DNA of 64,000 nucleotides from Kineococcus rhizosphaerae (GTDB lineage Bacteria > Actinomycetota > Actinomycetes > Actinomycetales > Kineococcaceae): the NCBI RefSeq assembly GCF_003002055.1, contig NZ_PVZF01000007.1:248001-312000 (forward strand). The letters run 5' to 3'. Below are positions 7,123-17,305 of this stretch, one piece after another; the stretch's first letter is position 1; the number at the start of each line of letters is the position of its first letter. The notes below the pieces were generated by a model. The model searched no databases. It was given only the letters and a program-made list of their open reading frames with translations, and had not been told where the DNA came from. The position numbers and the translations under genes were made by a program.

Positions 7123-8613
7123 ATGCACGAGGAGTGCGTCCAGCGGTTGTCCGCGATGCAGGAGCAGATCGATCGCCTGCTGGAGGCGATCGCCACCTCC
7201 GCCGCGGCGCCGGCACCCGCGGCACCGACGACGGACCAGGGAACCGTGACGGCTCCAGCCGGCGGTTCCGGTGGAGAGGCCTTTTCGTCACGCCGCAGGT
7301 TCCTGGGAGCGGGAGCGGCGGCGCTGGGTGGGTTGGCCGTGGGGCAGTTGCAGGCACCCACCTCGGCCCAGGCGGCGACCGGGGCGTCGATGGTGCTGGG
7401 GCGGACCAACACCGCGGGCGCGACGACGACGCTGAACGGCCCGTCCGGGGCGCCGGCACTCACCCTGATCGGCGGGGCGGACGACCGTGGCTACAACCAG
7501 CAGGCCCTGGAGGCGCAGGGCAACGTCCGCATCCGGCAATCCCCGTCCGGAACCGCTTTGCTGGTCGACGGTGGAGAGGGCTGGGAGTACAGCAGCGGCG
7601 TCGCCGAATCCGGGTCAGGAGCCCAACCCGACACGACAATGATCGTCCGCGGAGCGACCTACTACTCCAGCTCTGAGACCCACTGGAGCTCGTCGGAGGG
7701 CGAGATCGGAGCCATGGGGTTGGAGGTCACCGCCAAGGCCAACACGGCGATCAGTGCCTACGCCTCCAACGGCACCTCCACCTCGGAGAGCGATGAGAAC
7801 CCGACGCCGACGACGGCGGTGGTCCCCGGCACGGCGTTGCAGGTGGGCGCCGACGAGGGCGGCACGGGGATCCTGGTCCAGAGCGGCGGCATCACCGTCG
7901 CCAAGGGCACAGTGGTGCTGGCGGAAGGGCTGGAAGCCCGCAACGGTGGAGTGGTCGTCGCCGGCGGGAGCGCTCAGGACAACGTGACGAGCACCGCGAC
8001 GGGGACGGGGCGAGCGGTGTACGGCCTGGCCACCGGGGTGAGCAGCACCGCGGGCGCGGTGACCGGTGAGCACCGCGGGAAGGGTGCCGGCGTGTGGGGC
8101 CACCAGGCGGCGCCTGCTGCGTCCGCGGCGGAGGCGGCAGTGGTGGGGTACTCGGTCAACGGGCGAGGTGCCCGTTTCCGCGGGGCGCTGGCGCAGGTGC
8201 AGTTGACTCCCGCCACCGCTGCCGCGCCGCCGGCGACAGGGGTCGCGGGTGACTTCTTCGTGGACAAGACCAGCCGGGTGTGGTTCTGCCGCAGCACCAG
8301 CACGACGAAGGCGGACTGGCAGCAGGTCCAGGTCGGCCCCGTCGTGCGCACCGTGAAGGCGAGTTCCGCCTACACCGCCGTCGTGGGGGACGTCGTGCTC
8401 GCCGACGCCAGCGGCGCCGCGTTGACGATCACGTTGCCGGCGCCCGCGCCGTCCGCCCAGGTGAGTGTGAAGAAGACGGACGCCAGTACCCGGGTCGTCA
8501 CCGTGAAGGCCGCCGGGACTGCGTTGATCGACGGGGCGTCCAGCCGAGATCTGACCGTCAGGTGGCAGGGTGTGAGCCTGGTGTCCGACGGGAAGGACTG
8601 GTTCGTCCTCTGA
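7123..8613 (+). CDS. Tat-exported tail-fibre / spike-like repeat protein
   Basis: A 496-aa protein. Residues 1-25 form a short amphipathic helix (EECVQRLSAMQEQIDRLLEA). After an Ala/Pro/Thr linker comes a twin-arginine signal, SSRRRFLGAGAAALGG (residues 55-70), with a likely cut after AQA near 84. The rest is Gly/Ala/Thr/Ser-rich beta repeats (LVDGG, VGADEGGTGILVQSGG). The C-terminal ~90 residues (AYTAVVGDVVLADASG ... WQGVSLVSDGKDWFVL) resemble C-terminal domains of phage tail fibres. Role unknown: adhesin, spore-coat-like or sheath protein are possible. ATG 7123 has GAAGGAG upstream. The 55-residue extension before the RR motif is unusual. Confidence 0.75.
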   Translation: MHEECVQRLSAMQEQIDRLLEAIATSAAAPAPAAPTTDQGTVTAPAGGSGGEAFSSRRRFLGAGAAALGGLAVGQLQAPTSAQAATGASMVLGRTNTAGATTTLNGPSGAPALTLIGGADDRGYNQQALEAQGNVRIRQSPSGTALLVDGGEGWEYSSGVAESGSGAQPDTTMIVRGATYYSSSETHWSSSEGEIGAMGLEVTAKANTAISAYASNGTSTSESDENPTPTTAVVPGTALQVGADEGGTGILVQSGGITVAKGTVVLAEGLEARNGGVVVAGGSAQDNVTSTATGTGRAVYGLATGVSSTAGAVTGEHRGKGAGVWGHQAAPAASAAEAAVVGYSVNGRGARFRGALAQVQLTPATAAAPPATGVAGDFFVDKTSRVWFCRSTSTTKADWQQVQVGPVVRTVKASSAYTAVVGDVVLADASGAALTITLPAPAPSAQVSVKKTDASTRVVTVKAAGTALIDGASSRDLTVRWQGVSLVSDGKDWFVL

Positions 8614-8660
8614 GCCCGGCTCGACGGCACCCTGACCGACGTGTCGTGAACGTCCCGGCG

Positions 8661-9022
8661 TCAGTCTCGAGCGTCCCGCAGCAGACGTTCGACGGCGCGC
8701 CGGAGTTCGGGCAGGTCCCGGGTGACGGTGGTGGCCACGATGGAGTGGGTGGAGGGGGCACCTCCCACGCGAAGCGTGGGGGAGCGAAGTAGCGGTGGGC
8801 GAGGTGGTCGCGCATGCGGGCGATCTCCGACCACGGCAGGTCCGGCTCACCGGCCAGCACTTCCTCCGGAACCGCTTTGACCGCCTCGCCGATCTCAATC
8901 AGCCGTACGCGGACCGCGTCGAAGACGAGACCGTCGGACAGGTCGCCGCGACGGGTGTGGGCCTCGATGGCGTCCAAGGCCGCCAGCACGTCGAGAAGGC
9001 GCTGGTGGGCGTGTCGGCTCAC
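8661..9022 (-). pseudogene. hepT: HepT-like (DUF86) toxin gene interrupted by a short palindrome
   Basis: The first ~80 residues match HepT (MSRHAHQRLLDVLAAL ... EIGEAVKAV ... RMRDHLAHRYF), with the RX4HXY active motif (RDHLAHRY) of the HEPN ribonuclease fold. Directly after HRYF a 35-bp palindromic insert (8751-8785) shifts the frame. The original end (THSIVATTVTRDLPELRRAVERLLRDARD, stop 8661) is intact but in another frame. In the current frame translation runs on to 8558 with an unrelated Pro-rich tail. The start overlaps the mntA stop (ATGA, 9019-9022), the normal pair arrangement. Confidence 0.85.
8751..8785. repeat. Miniature palindromic insertion inside hepT
   Basis: A 35-nt block with arms CTCCCACGC / GCGTGGGGGAG around a GAA centre, flanked by GGAGGGGGCAC. 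It interrupts a conserved domain exactly after the HRYF codons and is not a multiple of three, so it is an insertion relative to the family. Short dispersed palindromes of similar make-up are common in actinomycete genomes, usually between genes. No second copy was noticed in this window. Confidence 0.7.
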
Positions 9023-9546
9023 AGGGGCACCAGGTCCGGTTCGACGTTCGTCCGCACCTCGGGTTTGAGCCCGTCCTCGGGAACCAGGTCGACAGGAGCG
9101 TCGAGGAGGTCCTCGAGGTCGCGGCGCAGGCGCCCCAGGGCGAACAGTCCTGTCCCGGCCGGGAGGTCCACGAGCAGGTCGACGTCGGAGCCGGGGTGTT
9201 CGGTGCCGCGGGCGGTACTGCCGAAGACGCGGACGTGCTGCACGCCGTGAGCGGCGGCGATGGCCTTGACCTCGCGCCGGTGCCGGCGCAGGCGCCGGCC
9301 GAGGGGCCCGGACAGCGGGGCGGTGACGGGTGGGGAGTCGGTGGCGACGAGCGAGGCGTCGAGCAGGTGCCCGCTGGCGCGCAGCAGGTGCAGAAGGGTG
9401 GGCAGGGAGGGCTGGCGCTGCCCGGACTCGTAGGCGCTGACGACGCTCTGGGTGACCCCGGCGCGCCGGCCCAGCTGGGCCTGCGTCAGTCCTGCCCGGC
9501 GACGCGCGTCCTTCAGCAGCGCCGCGGCGGACTCGATGACGGGCAC
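9019..9546 (-). CDS. MntA-type nucleotidyltransferase antitoxin fused to an XRE helix-turn-helix
   Basis: A 175-aa protein. Residues ~5-60 are an XRE/Cro DNA-binding domain (RRAGLTQAQLGRRAGVTQSVVSAYESGQRQPS). Residues ~95-170 are a minimal nucleotidyltransferase with GSTARGTEHPGSDVDLLVDL, the GSx10DxD catalytic signature. In HepT-MntA systems the transferase AMPylates a Tyr of HepT to silence it; the XRE part would give autoregulation. It lies upstream of and overlaps the broken hepT, so it may now be an orphan antitoxin. GTG start follows TATGTT by 6 nt (leaderless pattern). Confidence 0.88.
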   Translation of the reverse strand: MPVIESAAALLKDARRRAGLTQAQLGRRAGVTQSVVSAYESGQRQPSLPTLLHLLRASGHLLDASLVATDSPPVTAPLSGPLGRRLRRHRREVKAIAAAHGVQHVRVFGSTARGTEHPGSDVDLLVDLPAGTGLFALGRLRRDLEDLLDAPVDLVPEDGLKPEVRTNVEPDLVPL

Positions 9547-9637
9547 GCCCTCAACATAGCGGATCGTCGATGAAGGACCTCACGGGAAGACGTCGAGATC
9601 ACCGGTCGGTGAACCCGGTGAGACCCGCAGGCCACCC

Positions 9638-10300
9638 CTAGACGCCCCTGCGCACCCCGTCCCACACCCCGTCGAGGGCGTCGTGCTCGAACCCGCGCAG
9701 CACGCTGCCGCACCCGTCGAGCTGCAGCGCGTCGGGGTGGGCGAGCCGGGTCCCGGCGACGAGGACGGTGTCGAGGACGCGGTGGCCTCCCAGGACGGCC
9801 GGGGAGGAGCGCACAGCGGCCTCGCGCAGGTCCAGGTCCTCGACGAGCAGCGGGTCCCCCGCCACGTCGACCCGCGTCCGCGAGCGCAGGGCCCCGCCGG
9901 TCTCGCCGCTGCGGCCCCACACGACCGTCTCGCGCAGCGCGAGGACGCCCCCGGGGGCCAGGTCGACCGTCAGGTCGCGCTCGACGCGTGCGCCGTCGGC
10001 GACGACGAACGGCTGGGCGTCCCACACGAACCGTCCCCGCACCCCGGCGCGGGTGGACCACGACGCGGTCCCGCCGCGGCCGTCGTGGGCGACGGTCGCG
10101 GCGATCTCGACGAGTTCCAGCGCGCACCCCGCCGCGACGTCGACCTCGAGCTCGACGTCGTCACCGGCGAGCAGCAGCGCGCGGGCGCCGACGAGCCCGA
10201 TCCGCACCTCGAACTGGGTGCGGTGCAGCACCTTCGGAGCGAAGGCGTCGGCGCGCAGGTCCAGGGAACCGTCGGGGTGCAGGGCGATCCGGGTGCTCAC
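9638..10300 (-). CDS. ureD: Urease accessory protein UreD (UreH)
   Basis: A 220-aa UreD family protein. UreD bridges apo-urease and the UreF-UreG complex during nickel delivery. Features include the Lys/Gln-rich start of the fold ([19 protein letters not shown]), [17 protein letters not shown] and the conserved LREAAV and [12 protein letters not shown] strands. The start is GTG 10300, overlapping the ureG stop by 4 nt. It is the last gene of the urease operon. The length is short compared with ~270 aa for enteric UreD but usual for actinobacteria. Confidence 0.9.
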   Translation of the reverse strand: MSTRIALHPDGSLDLRADAFAPKVLHRTQFEVRIGLVGARALLLAGDDVELEVDVAAGCALELVEIAATVAHDGRGGTASWSTRAGVRGRFVWDAQPFVVADGARVERDLTVDLAPGGVLALRETVVWGRSGETGGALRSRTRVDVAGDPLLVEDLDLREAAVRSSPAVLGGHRVLDTVLVAGTRLAHPDALQLDGCGSVLRGFEHDALDGVWDGVRRGV

Positions 10301-11013
10301 GCGTGAGTGTGGACCGTTCCGTCGGCGTGGGAGTGCGGGGCCATCGGGCCGGGGTCGACCGGGGAGTGCTCGCCGCTGCGGAACTGCGCGACCAGGGCGT
10401 GCAGCCAGGTGGTGAGTTCCTCGATCGACGCGCGGTCGGTGCGGGACAGGGCGATGACGGGTCGGCCGTCGCGGGCGGCGAGGGCGTCGGCGCGCATCCG
10501 TTCCACGTCGACCCCGACGTACGGGCCGAGGTCGGTCTTGTTGACGACGAGCAGGTCGGCGCGGGCGATGCCGGGCCCGCCCTTGCGGGCGACGTCCCCG
10601 CCCCCGGCGACGTCGAGGACGAAGATCTGCGCGTCCACGAGGGCGGGCGAGAACGTCGCGGTGAGGTTGTCCCCGCCGGACTCGACGAGGACCACGTCGA
10701 GGGGGTCGAAGTCGTGCTCGAGGTCCTCCACGGCCAGCAGGTTGGCGGTGACGTCGTCGCGGATGGCGGTGTGCGGGCAGGCCCCCGTCTCGACGGCGCG
10801 GATGCGCTCGGGGTCCAGGACCCCCGCCGAGCGCAGGAACCGGGCGTCCTCGTCGGTGTAGATGTCGTTCGTGATGACGCCCAGCCGGTAGACGTCGCGC
10901 AGTTCGCGGCACAGCAGGGCGATGAGGGAACTCTTGCCGGTGCCGACGGGCCCGGCGACGCCGAGCCGGAACGAGCGGGACGCGGTGTGCCGGTGGGCGG
11001 GGGTCTCAGGCAT
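10297..11013 (-). CDS. ureG: Urease accessory GTPase UreG with a histidine-rich tail
   Basis: A 238-aa SIMIBI GTPase that powers nickel insertion. The P-loop GPVGTGKSS lies at about residues 21-29. The metal-binding [11 protein letters not shown] and the VESGGDNL and NKTDL motifs are present. Both ends carry extra histidines: HRH near the start and [12 protein letters not shown] at the C terminus. No ureE is present in the operon, so these may store or bind nickel in its place (inference). It overlaps ureF by 8 nt and ureD by 4 nt. Confidence 0.95.
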   Translation of the reverse strand: MPETPAHRHTASRSFRLGVAGPVGTGKSSLIALLCRELRDVYRLGVITNDIYTDEDARFLRSAGVLDPERIRAVETGACPHTAIRDDVTANLLAVEDLEHDFDPLDVVLVESGGDNLTATFSPALVDAQIFVLDVAGGGDVARKGGPGIARADLLVVNKTDLGPYVGVDVERMRADALAARDGRPVIALSRTDRASIEELTTWLHALVAQFRSGEHSPVDPGPMAPHSHADGTVHTHA

Positions 11014-11664
11014 GGAACAACCTCTGCTTCGTTCGGGCGTGCAGGACGGAGAACTGCTCGACGAGCGGGGCCGAGCCGGCGGGGATCCGGTCGGGGTCGG
11101 TGAGGTGGGCGCAGCGCTCGACGAGCTCCTCGACGAACGGGTGGGCGGCCACCGTCCACCCGGCCGCCTCCAGCGGGTCCAGCGGGTCCAGCTTCAGGGC
11201 GGCGGCCGCGACGGTGGCGACGTCCTCGTGGCCGCACAACCGGACGAGGCGGGCCGCGTCGAGACCGGCGACGGCGGCCAGCGCCCCCAGGACGACGGGG
11301 CGCGGCGGGGTGCGCTCGAGGGTGGCCCACACGGGGTGCGGCCACAACCTCCCGGCGAGCCGGGAGTACCCGCGCCCCAGGGTCCGGGACACCTCCCGCA
11401 GCGCGGCGCTGGGGGTGCGCGCCGCCCACGCGGCGACGACGGGAGGCAGGGGGTCGCCGTGCAGCACCCGGTGGCGGGTGACGACGGCCGTGCCGGCCTC
11501 GACGGCGACGACGGTCGCGAGGCGCCCGCGCAGGAACTCCGGGACGTCGTGCGCCCGCAGCCCGCCGTGCACCACGGCGGGTTCGAGCCCGGCCGACTGC
11601 GTGTGGCCGCCGACGGGCAGCCGCGCGTCGGCGAGCAGCGCCAGCAGGAGGTCGGGGGAGGTCA

Positions 11665-11665
<1 letters not shown>
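11006..11665 (-). CDS. ureF: Urease accessory protein UreF
   Basis: A 219-aa all-helical UreF, which acts with UreD and UreG as a checkpoint for nickel insertion. Typical features are the start [23 protein letters not shown] and the end [16 protein letters not shown], a conserved UreF C terminus. Start ATG 11665 shares a base with the ureC stop. Its 3' end overlaps ureG by 8 nt, so synthesis of accessory and structural subunits is coupled. Confidence 0.93.
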
Positions 11666-13366
<1,701 letters not shown>

Positions 13367-13374
<8 letters not shown>

Positions 13375-13996
13375 GGTTCTCCTCGCGGATCTGCAGGCCG
13401 GGCACGCGGCGCTCGCCGCGCAGCGCCACGGCCCGCACGGTGCGGGCCACCCCGGGTTCGAAGCGGACCGACGTCCCGGACGGCACGTCGAGCCGGAACC
13501 CGGCGGCCGCGGCCCGGTCGAAGCGCAGGGCGGCGTTGGCGTCGGGCAGGTGCAGGTGCGACCCGATCTGCACGGGCCGGTCCCCGGTGTTCTCCACGCG
13601 CAGTTCGAGCCGTTCGTGGGGGGCGCGGTCGGCGTTCAGCTCGATCGTGCCGGGCAGGGTCCGGACGGCGCCGGGTCCTTCGACCGGGGCGCCGCCCTGC
13701 ACGGGGTGGTGCAGGGTCACGAGCTTGCGCCCGTCGGGGAACGTCGCCTCGACCTGCACGTCGTGCAGCATCTCGGGCACCCCGGCCATGACCTGGTCGG
13801 CGCGCAGGACGTGCCGGCCGGACTCCATGAGGTCGGCGACGAGCGCGCCCTCGCGCGCCCGCTCGACCACCCAGGTGGACAGCAGGGCGACGGCTTCGGG
13901 GTGGTTGAGCAGGACCCCGCGCTCGAGGCGGTCGCGGGCCACCATGCCCGCGACCGCCAGGAGCAGTTTCTCGGTGTCGGCCGGACTCAGGTTCAC
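13367..13996 (-). CDS. ureAB: Fused urease gamma-beta subunit (UreA-UreB)
   Basis: A 209-aa fusion. Residues ~1-100 are the gamma subunit ([52 protein letters not shown]). Residues ~110-209 are the beta subunit ([35 protein letters not shown] and [12 protein letters not shown]). Fusion of these chains is known in Helicobacter and several actinobacteria. GTG 13996 is the right start: it overlaps the permease stop as GTGA and begins the conserved gamma N terminus. It assembles with UreC into the (abc)3 trimer. Confidence 0.95.
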
Positions 13997-15666
13997 GCGC
14001 CGACCGTACCGCCCACGCCCGCCGCGGGAGGCAGAACGTGGTCGGCGACCTTGTCGGTGCTCAGGCACAGCGAGCAGACGACGTCATCGTGGGTGAGGCA
14101 GGCCGTCACGTCGGGGCGCTCGTAGTCCTGCCGGCAGACGTGGCAGGTCAGGACCGCGCCGGAGGGGTTGCCGAACTCGTCGACCATCGGCAGGTCGATG
14201 CCGTCGTCGGTGTTGCGCAGGTAGTAGCGGCCGCGGGTGACCACGGCCAGGACGGGTGGGCAGACGATCGCGAGCACGACGGCGACGACCGGGGAGTACG
14301 GCTGCACCGCGTCCCCGAAGCCGCCGAAGAACACGACGATGGACAGCCCGGCGGACAGCAGGACGGAGACGAAGCCGACCGGGTTCACGGGGTGCAGCAT
14401 GCCGCGCCGGAACTCCGCGACGGGCGGGGAGATCTTGAGCAGGCCCTTGTTCACGACGATGTCGGTGGCGACGGTCACCACCCAGGCCATGGCGCAGTTG
14501 GCGTAGAAGCCGAGGATGGTGTTGAGGAAGTCGAACATGTTCGCCTCCATCAACGTCAGCGCGATGACGAGGTTCACGACGACGAACACGATGCGCCCGG
14601 GGTAGCGCTTGGTGACGCGGGTGAAGGAGTTCGTCCAGGCCAGCGACCCGGAGTAGGCGTTGGTCACGTTGATCTTGATCTGGCTGATGACGACGAGGAC
14701 GACCGCGAGGGTCATGGCCAGCCAGCCGGGCACCATCTCCTGGTAGACGCCGAGGAACTGGTGGACGGGTTCGTTCGCCGTCGCGGCGGCCTGCGGGTCC
14801 AGCGAGGAGATGAGGTAGACGGCCAGGAACAGGCCGACGGCCTGCTTGACGGCGCCGAACACGACCCACCCGGGACCGGCCAGGACGACGGCCGTCCACC
14901 AGCGCCGGGCGTTCTGCGGGGTGCGCGGGGGCATGAACCGCAGGTAGTCGATCTGCTCGGCGATCTGGGCCATGAGGGACAGGCAGACGCCGGCGGCCAG
15001 CAGGACGGAGGCGGTGCTGACCGAGGACCCGGAACCGTCGGCGCCGGTGTAGGCGAAGAACTCCCCGACGGAGTCGGGGTGGCTGGCGACGAGGTACACG
15101 AACGGGATGACCATGAGGACGAGCCACAGCGGGGTCGTCCAGACCTGCATCTTCGACAGCGCCTTCATGCCGAAGATGACCAGGGGGAACACGATGATCG
15201 TGGAGACGGCGTAGCCGATCCAGCGCGGGATGCCGAGCCCCAGTTCGAGGCCCTGCGCCATGATGGAGCCCTCGAGGGCGAAGAAGATGAAGGTGAACGT
15301 CGCGAAGATGACGTTCGTGACGACCGAGCCGTAGTAGCCGAAACCGGACCCGCGCGTGATGAGGTCGAGGTCGATGTTGTAGCGGGCGGCGTAGTAGGCC
15401 AGCGGGAAACCGCTGACGAAGATGACGACGGCGGCCAGCGCGATGCCGAGCAGCGCGTTCGTGGTGCCGTGCTCGATGCCGATGTTCGCGCCGATGGAGA
15501 AGTCGGCGAGGTAGGCGATGCCGCCGAGGGCCGACGTCGCGACGACGGCCGGCGTCCAGCGGCGGTAGCTGCGGGGGGCGAAGCGCAGCGTGTAGTCCTC
15601 GAGGGTTTCCGAGGTGGCGGCCGACAGGTGCGGCGACTGGGTGCCCTGCGTGTGCTGGGTCATCAC
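13993..15666 (-). CDS. NCS1-family nucleobase/allantoin-type permease with a C-terminal Cys/His cluster
   Basis: A 557-aa permease with about 12 membrane helices of the purine-cytosine/hydantoin (NCS1) type (start [11 protein letters not shown], central [13 protein letters not shown]). After the last helix comes a cytoplasmic tail with C508-x2-C511, C523-x2-H526 and C531-x2-C534, resembling a treble-clef or zinc-ribbon site. Its stop overlaps the ureAB start, so it is the first gene of the urease operon. The substrate is likely a nitrogen source feeding urea production (purine, allantoin or similar), or urea itself; this is inferred from context. SD GGAGGTC precedes the ATG. Confidence 0.85.
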   Translation of the reverse strand: MMTQHTQGTQSPHLSAATSETLEDYTLRFAPRSYRRWTPAVVATSALGGIAYLADFSIGANIGIEHGTTNALLGIALAAVVIFVSGFPLAYYAARYNIDLDLITRGSGFGYYGSVVTNVIFATFTFIFFALEGSIMAQGLELGLGIPRWIGYAVSTIIVFPLVIFGMKALSKMQVWTTPLWLVLMVIPFVYLVASHPDSVGEFFAYTGADGSGSSVSTASVLLAAGVCLSLMAQIAEQIDYLRFMPPRTPQNARRWWTAVVLAGPGWVVFGAVKQAVGLFLAVYLISSLDPQAAATANEPVHQFLGVYQEMVPGWLAMTLAVVLVVISQIKINVTNAYSGSLAWTNSFTRVTKRYPGRIVFVVVNLVIALTLMEANMFDFLNTILGFYANCAMAWVVTVATDIVVNKGLLKISPPVAEFRRGMLHPVNPVGFVSVLLSAGLSIVVFFGGFGDAVQPYSPVVAVVLAIVCPPVLAVVTRGRYYLRNTDDGIDLPMVDEFGNPSGAVLTCHVCRQDYERPDVTACLTHDDVVCSLCLSTDKVADHVLPPAAGVGGTVGA

Positions 15667-15714
15667 GGACCTCCGGGGACCGGACGGAAGAGCTTCCAGG
15701 TGGAAGCGATCTCG

Positions 15715-15744
15715 AAACTAGGGCGTCCAGGCTCCGGCGGTCAA
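15715..15744 (-). promoter_or_regulatory. Promoter of the permease-urease operon
   Basis: On the minus strand, TTGACC (15744-15739), an 18-nt spacer and TAGTTT (15720-15715) make a good sigma-A type promoter about 50 nt before the permease ATG. A perfect 6-bp hairpin (GCTTCC-aggt-GGAAGC, 15692-15707) lies at the expected 5' end of the transcript. Confidence 0.6.
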
Positions 15745-15801
15745 TCTCCCAGGCTCGCGTGAACCGTTGTCCCGCAGCGGTTCTCAGAACTTCATCGGGC
15801 A

Positions 15802-15827
15802 GAAACGTGGCGTAACACACCGGAAAC
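15802..15827. promoter_or_regulatory. Candidate GlnR box upstream of the urease operon
   Basis: GTAAC-acaccg-GAAAC (15812-15827) fits the actinobacterial GlnR pattern gTnAC-N6-GaAAC exactly. A further GAAAC (15802-15806) lies 5 nt before it. The site is about 60 bp upstream of the -35 of the permease-urease promoter, in a gap where only that operon starts. GlnR is known to control urease genes in other actinobacteria. Confidence 0.6.
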
Positions 15828-15829
15828 AC

Positions 15830-16945
15830 TCACGGGGTGGTGACCTCGGCGAGGACGTCGAACTCCAGCCCGACCGCCGCGGCGAGGTGCACGCGGTGCC
15901 GGGCGCGCCCGGCGCGCAGTTCGACCGTGCCGTGCGGGGAGTCCCACGCCCACGCCGAGCGCGCCCGGTCGAGGTCGACGACGGTGGGCACGGCCCGCGA
16001 GCCCACGTCGGCGAGGAAGCGCAGCGCGAGGTACGTGCTCTCGGCCATGGTCCCCGGGGACGGCACGGCCAGCCCCGTCGCGTCCTGCGTCGTGGCGTCG
16101 AAGGCCCGCGCGAAACCGGCGGAGAACTCCAGCGCCGACGCCGTCCCCAGCCCCGCGAACCAGCCGGCGGAGGCGAACAGCCCCCGCGTCGCCTCCGGGC
16201 CGCTGGCCAGCAGCATCGTCTCGTCCATGAACGGGCTGAACCGCACGAGGCGGCCGTCCAGACCCGCGGCCGCGAACTCGCGGTTGAAGCGGGCCCCGTC
16301 GCCGCCGACCAGCAGCATCAGCACCCCGTCCACACCGCCCACCCCGTCGGCGCCGTCCGCCGCGCGCGCCAGGTCCCCGACCAGCGCGGCCCACCGCGCG
16401 TCGTCGTCGCAGCCCAGCGGCACCCAGTGCCGGGCGCTCAGCAGCACCCCGGCCCCGGCCAGGGCGCGGGCCACCCGGTCGGCCGTCCGCCGCGGCCAGA
16501 CGTAGTCGTCGCCGACCACCACCCAGCGGTGCCAGCCGAACTCCCGTCGCAGGAACCGCAGCGCGGCCATGACCTGGTCCCCGGGCAGCTCCCCCGTGCA
16601 GACCACCCCGTCGTGCTCCTCACCACCCTCGTAGGCGGTCGCGTAGACGTACGGCGTGCGGCCGGCCAGGACGGGGGCCACGGCCTGCCGGACGCTGGAC
16701 AGGTGCCAGCCGGCCACCGCGTCGACGCGGCCGCGCTCCACGAGCCCGGCGACCTCGGCGGCCACGGCGGCGGGCTCGGCGCCCGCGTCGACGTCGACGA
16801 GTTCGAGCCTCCGCCCGCCCACCCCGCCCGCCGCGTTGACCTCCTGCGCGGCCTGGTGGGCCGCGACCCGGCAGGACAGGCCGAACATGCCGGAGGGGCC
16901 CTGACGGGGGACGGCCAGCCCCACGCGGTAGACGTCCTCTGGCAT
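15830..16945 (-). CDS. AmiC/UrtA-like periplasmic-binding-fold protein without a signal peptide
   Basis: A 371-aa type I periplasmic-binding-fold protein of the amide/urea/branched-chain amino acid sensor group (start YRVGLAVPRQGPSGMFGLSC, then QEVNAAGGVGGRRLELVDVD). It has no signal sequence or lipobox, so it probably works in the cytoplasm as a ligand sensor like AmiC rather than as a transporter subunit. No AmiR-type partner is adjacent; the divergent neighbour is a MarR-type regulator 9 bp away. Ligand inferred to be an amide or urea because the urease operon follows directly downstream. ATG 16945 is 6 nt after CACGCT. Confidence 0.75.
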   Translation of the reverse strand: MPEDVYRVGLAVPRQGPSGMFGLSCRVAAHQAAQEVNAAGGVGGRRLELVDVDAGAEPAAVAAEVAGLVERGRVDAVAGWHLSSVRQAVAPVLAGRTPYVYATAYEGGEEHDGVVCTGELPGDQVMAALRFLRREFGWHRWVVVGDDYVWPRRTADRVARALAGAGVLLSARHWVPLGCDDDARWAALVGDLARAADGADGVGGVDGVLMLLVGGDGARFNREFAAAGLDGRLVRFSPFMDETMLLASGPEATRGLFASAGWFAGLGTASALEFSAGFARAFDATTQDATGLAVPSPGTMAESTYLALRFLADVGSRAVPTVVDLDRARSAWAWDSPHGTVELRAGRARHRVHLAAAVGLEFDVLAEVTTP

Positions 16946-16957
16946 GCTGACAGCGTG
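16943..16957. promoter_or_regulatory. Interlocked divergent leaderless promoters
   Basis: Plus strand: CATGCT (16943-16948), 6 nt, then GTG 16955. Minus strand: CACGCT (16957-16952), 6 nt, then ATG 16945. Each -10-like hexamer contains the other gene's start codon, so the two promoters cannot be occupied together. Based on sequence spacing alone. Confidence 0.5.
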
Positions 16958-17305
16958 ACACGCCCCCTCCTGGAGGAACTGCGCTCGGCGGCCCTGCTGC
17001 AGAACGCGGTCGCGGACGCGTTGCGCGGCACGAACCTCACCGTCGACCGCTGGCGGTGCCTCGCGCACGTGGCCCACCACCCGGGGGCGTCCATGACCGA
17101 CCTGGCCGAGCAGCTCGTGATGGCCCCCGCGACGGCCAGCCGCGCGGTGGACGCGCTCGTCGACCAGGCCCTGGTGTTCCGTTCCCTCGACCCGGCCGAC
17201 CGGCGCCGGGTCGTCCTGCGGGTGTCCCCCGACGGCGCGGCGGCCCTGGCGGCCGTCTCGCCCGCGCTGCCGGCCCCGGCCCTCGGGAACGCCGGACCGC
17301 GGTGA
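16955..17305 (+). CDS. MarR-family transcriptional regulator (short)
   Basis: A 116-aa winged-helix protein (LTVDRWRCLAHVAHHPGASMTDLAEQLVMAPATASRAVDALVDQALVFR, then the wing DPADRRRVVLRVSPDG). It is shorter than usual MarR proteins (~140 aa), with a reduced dimerisation helix at the C terminus. Start codons of this gene and the divergent binding-protein gene are 9 bp apart, so it likely controls that gene by promoter occlusion. It overlaps the following GNAT gene by 4 nt (GTGA). Confidence 0.85.
   Translation: MTRPLLEELRSAALLQNAVADALRGTNLTVDRWRCLAHVAHHPGASMTDLAEQLVMAPATASRAVDALVDQALVFRSLDPADRRRVVLRVSPDGAAALAAVSPALPAPALGNAGPR

Noticed and set aside
7123-8613. Prophage fragment
   Set aside because: Only one fibre-like gene; no capsid, terminase, integrase or lysis genes nearby, and base composition is like the neighbours.
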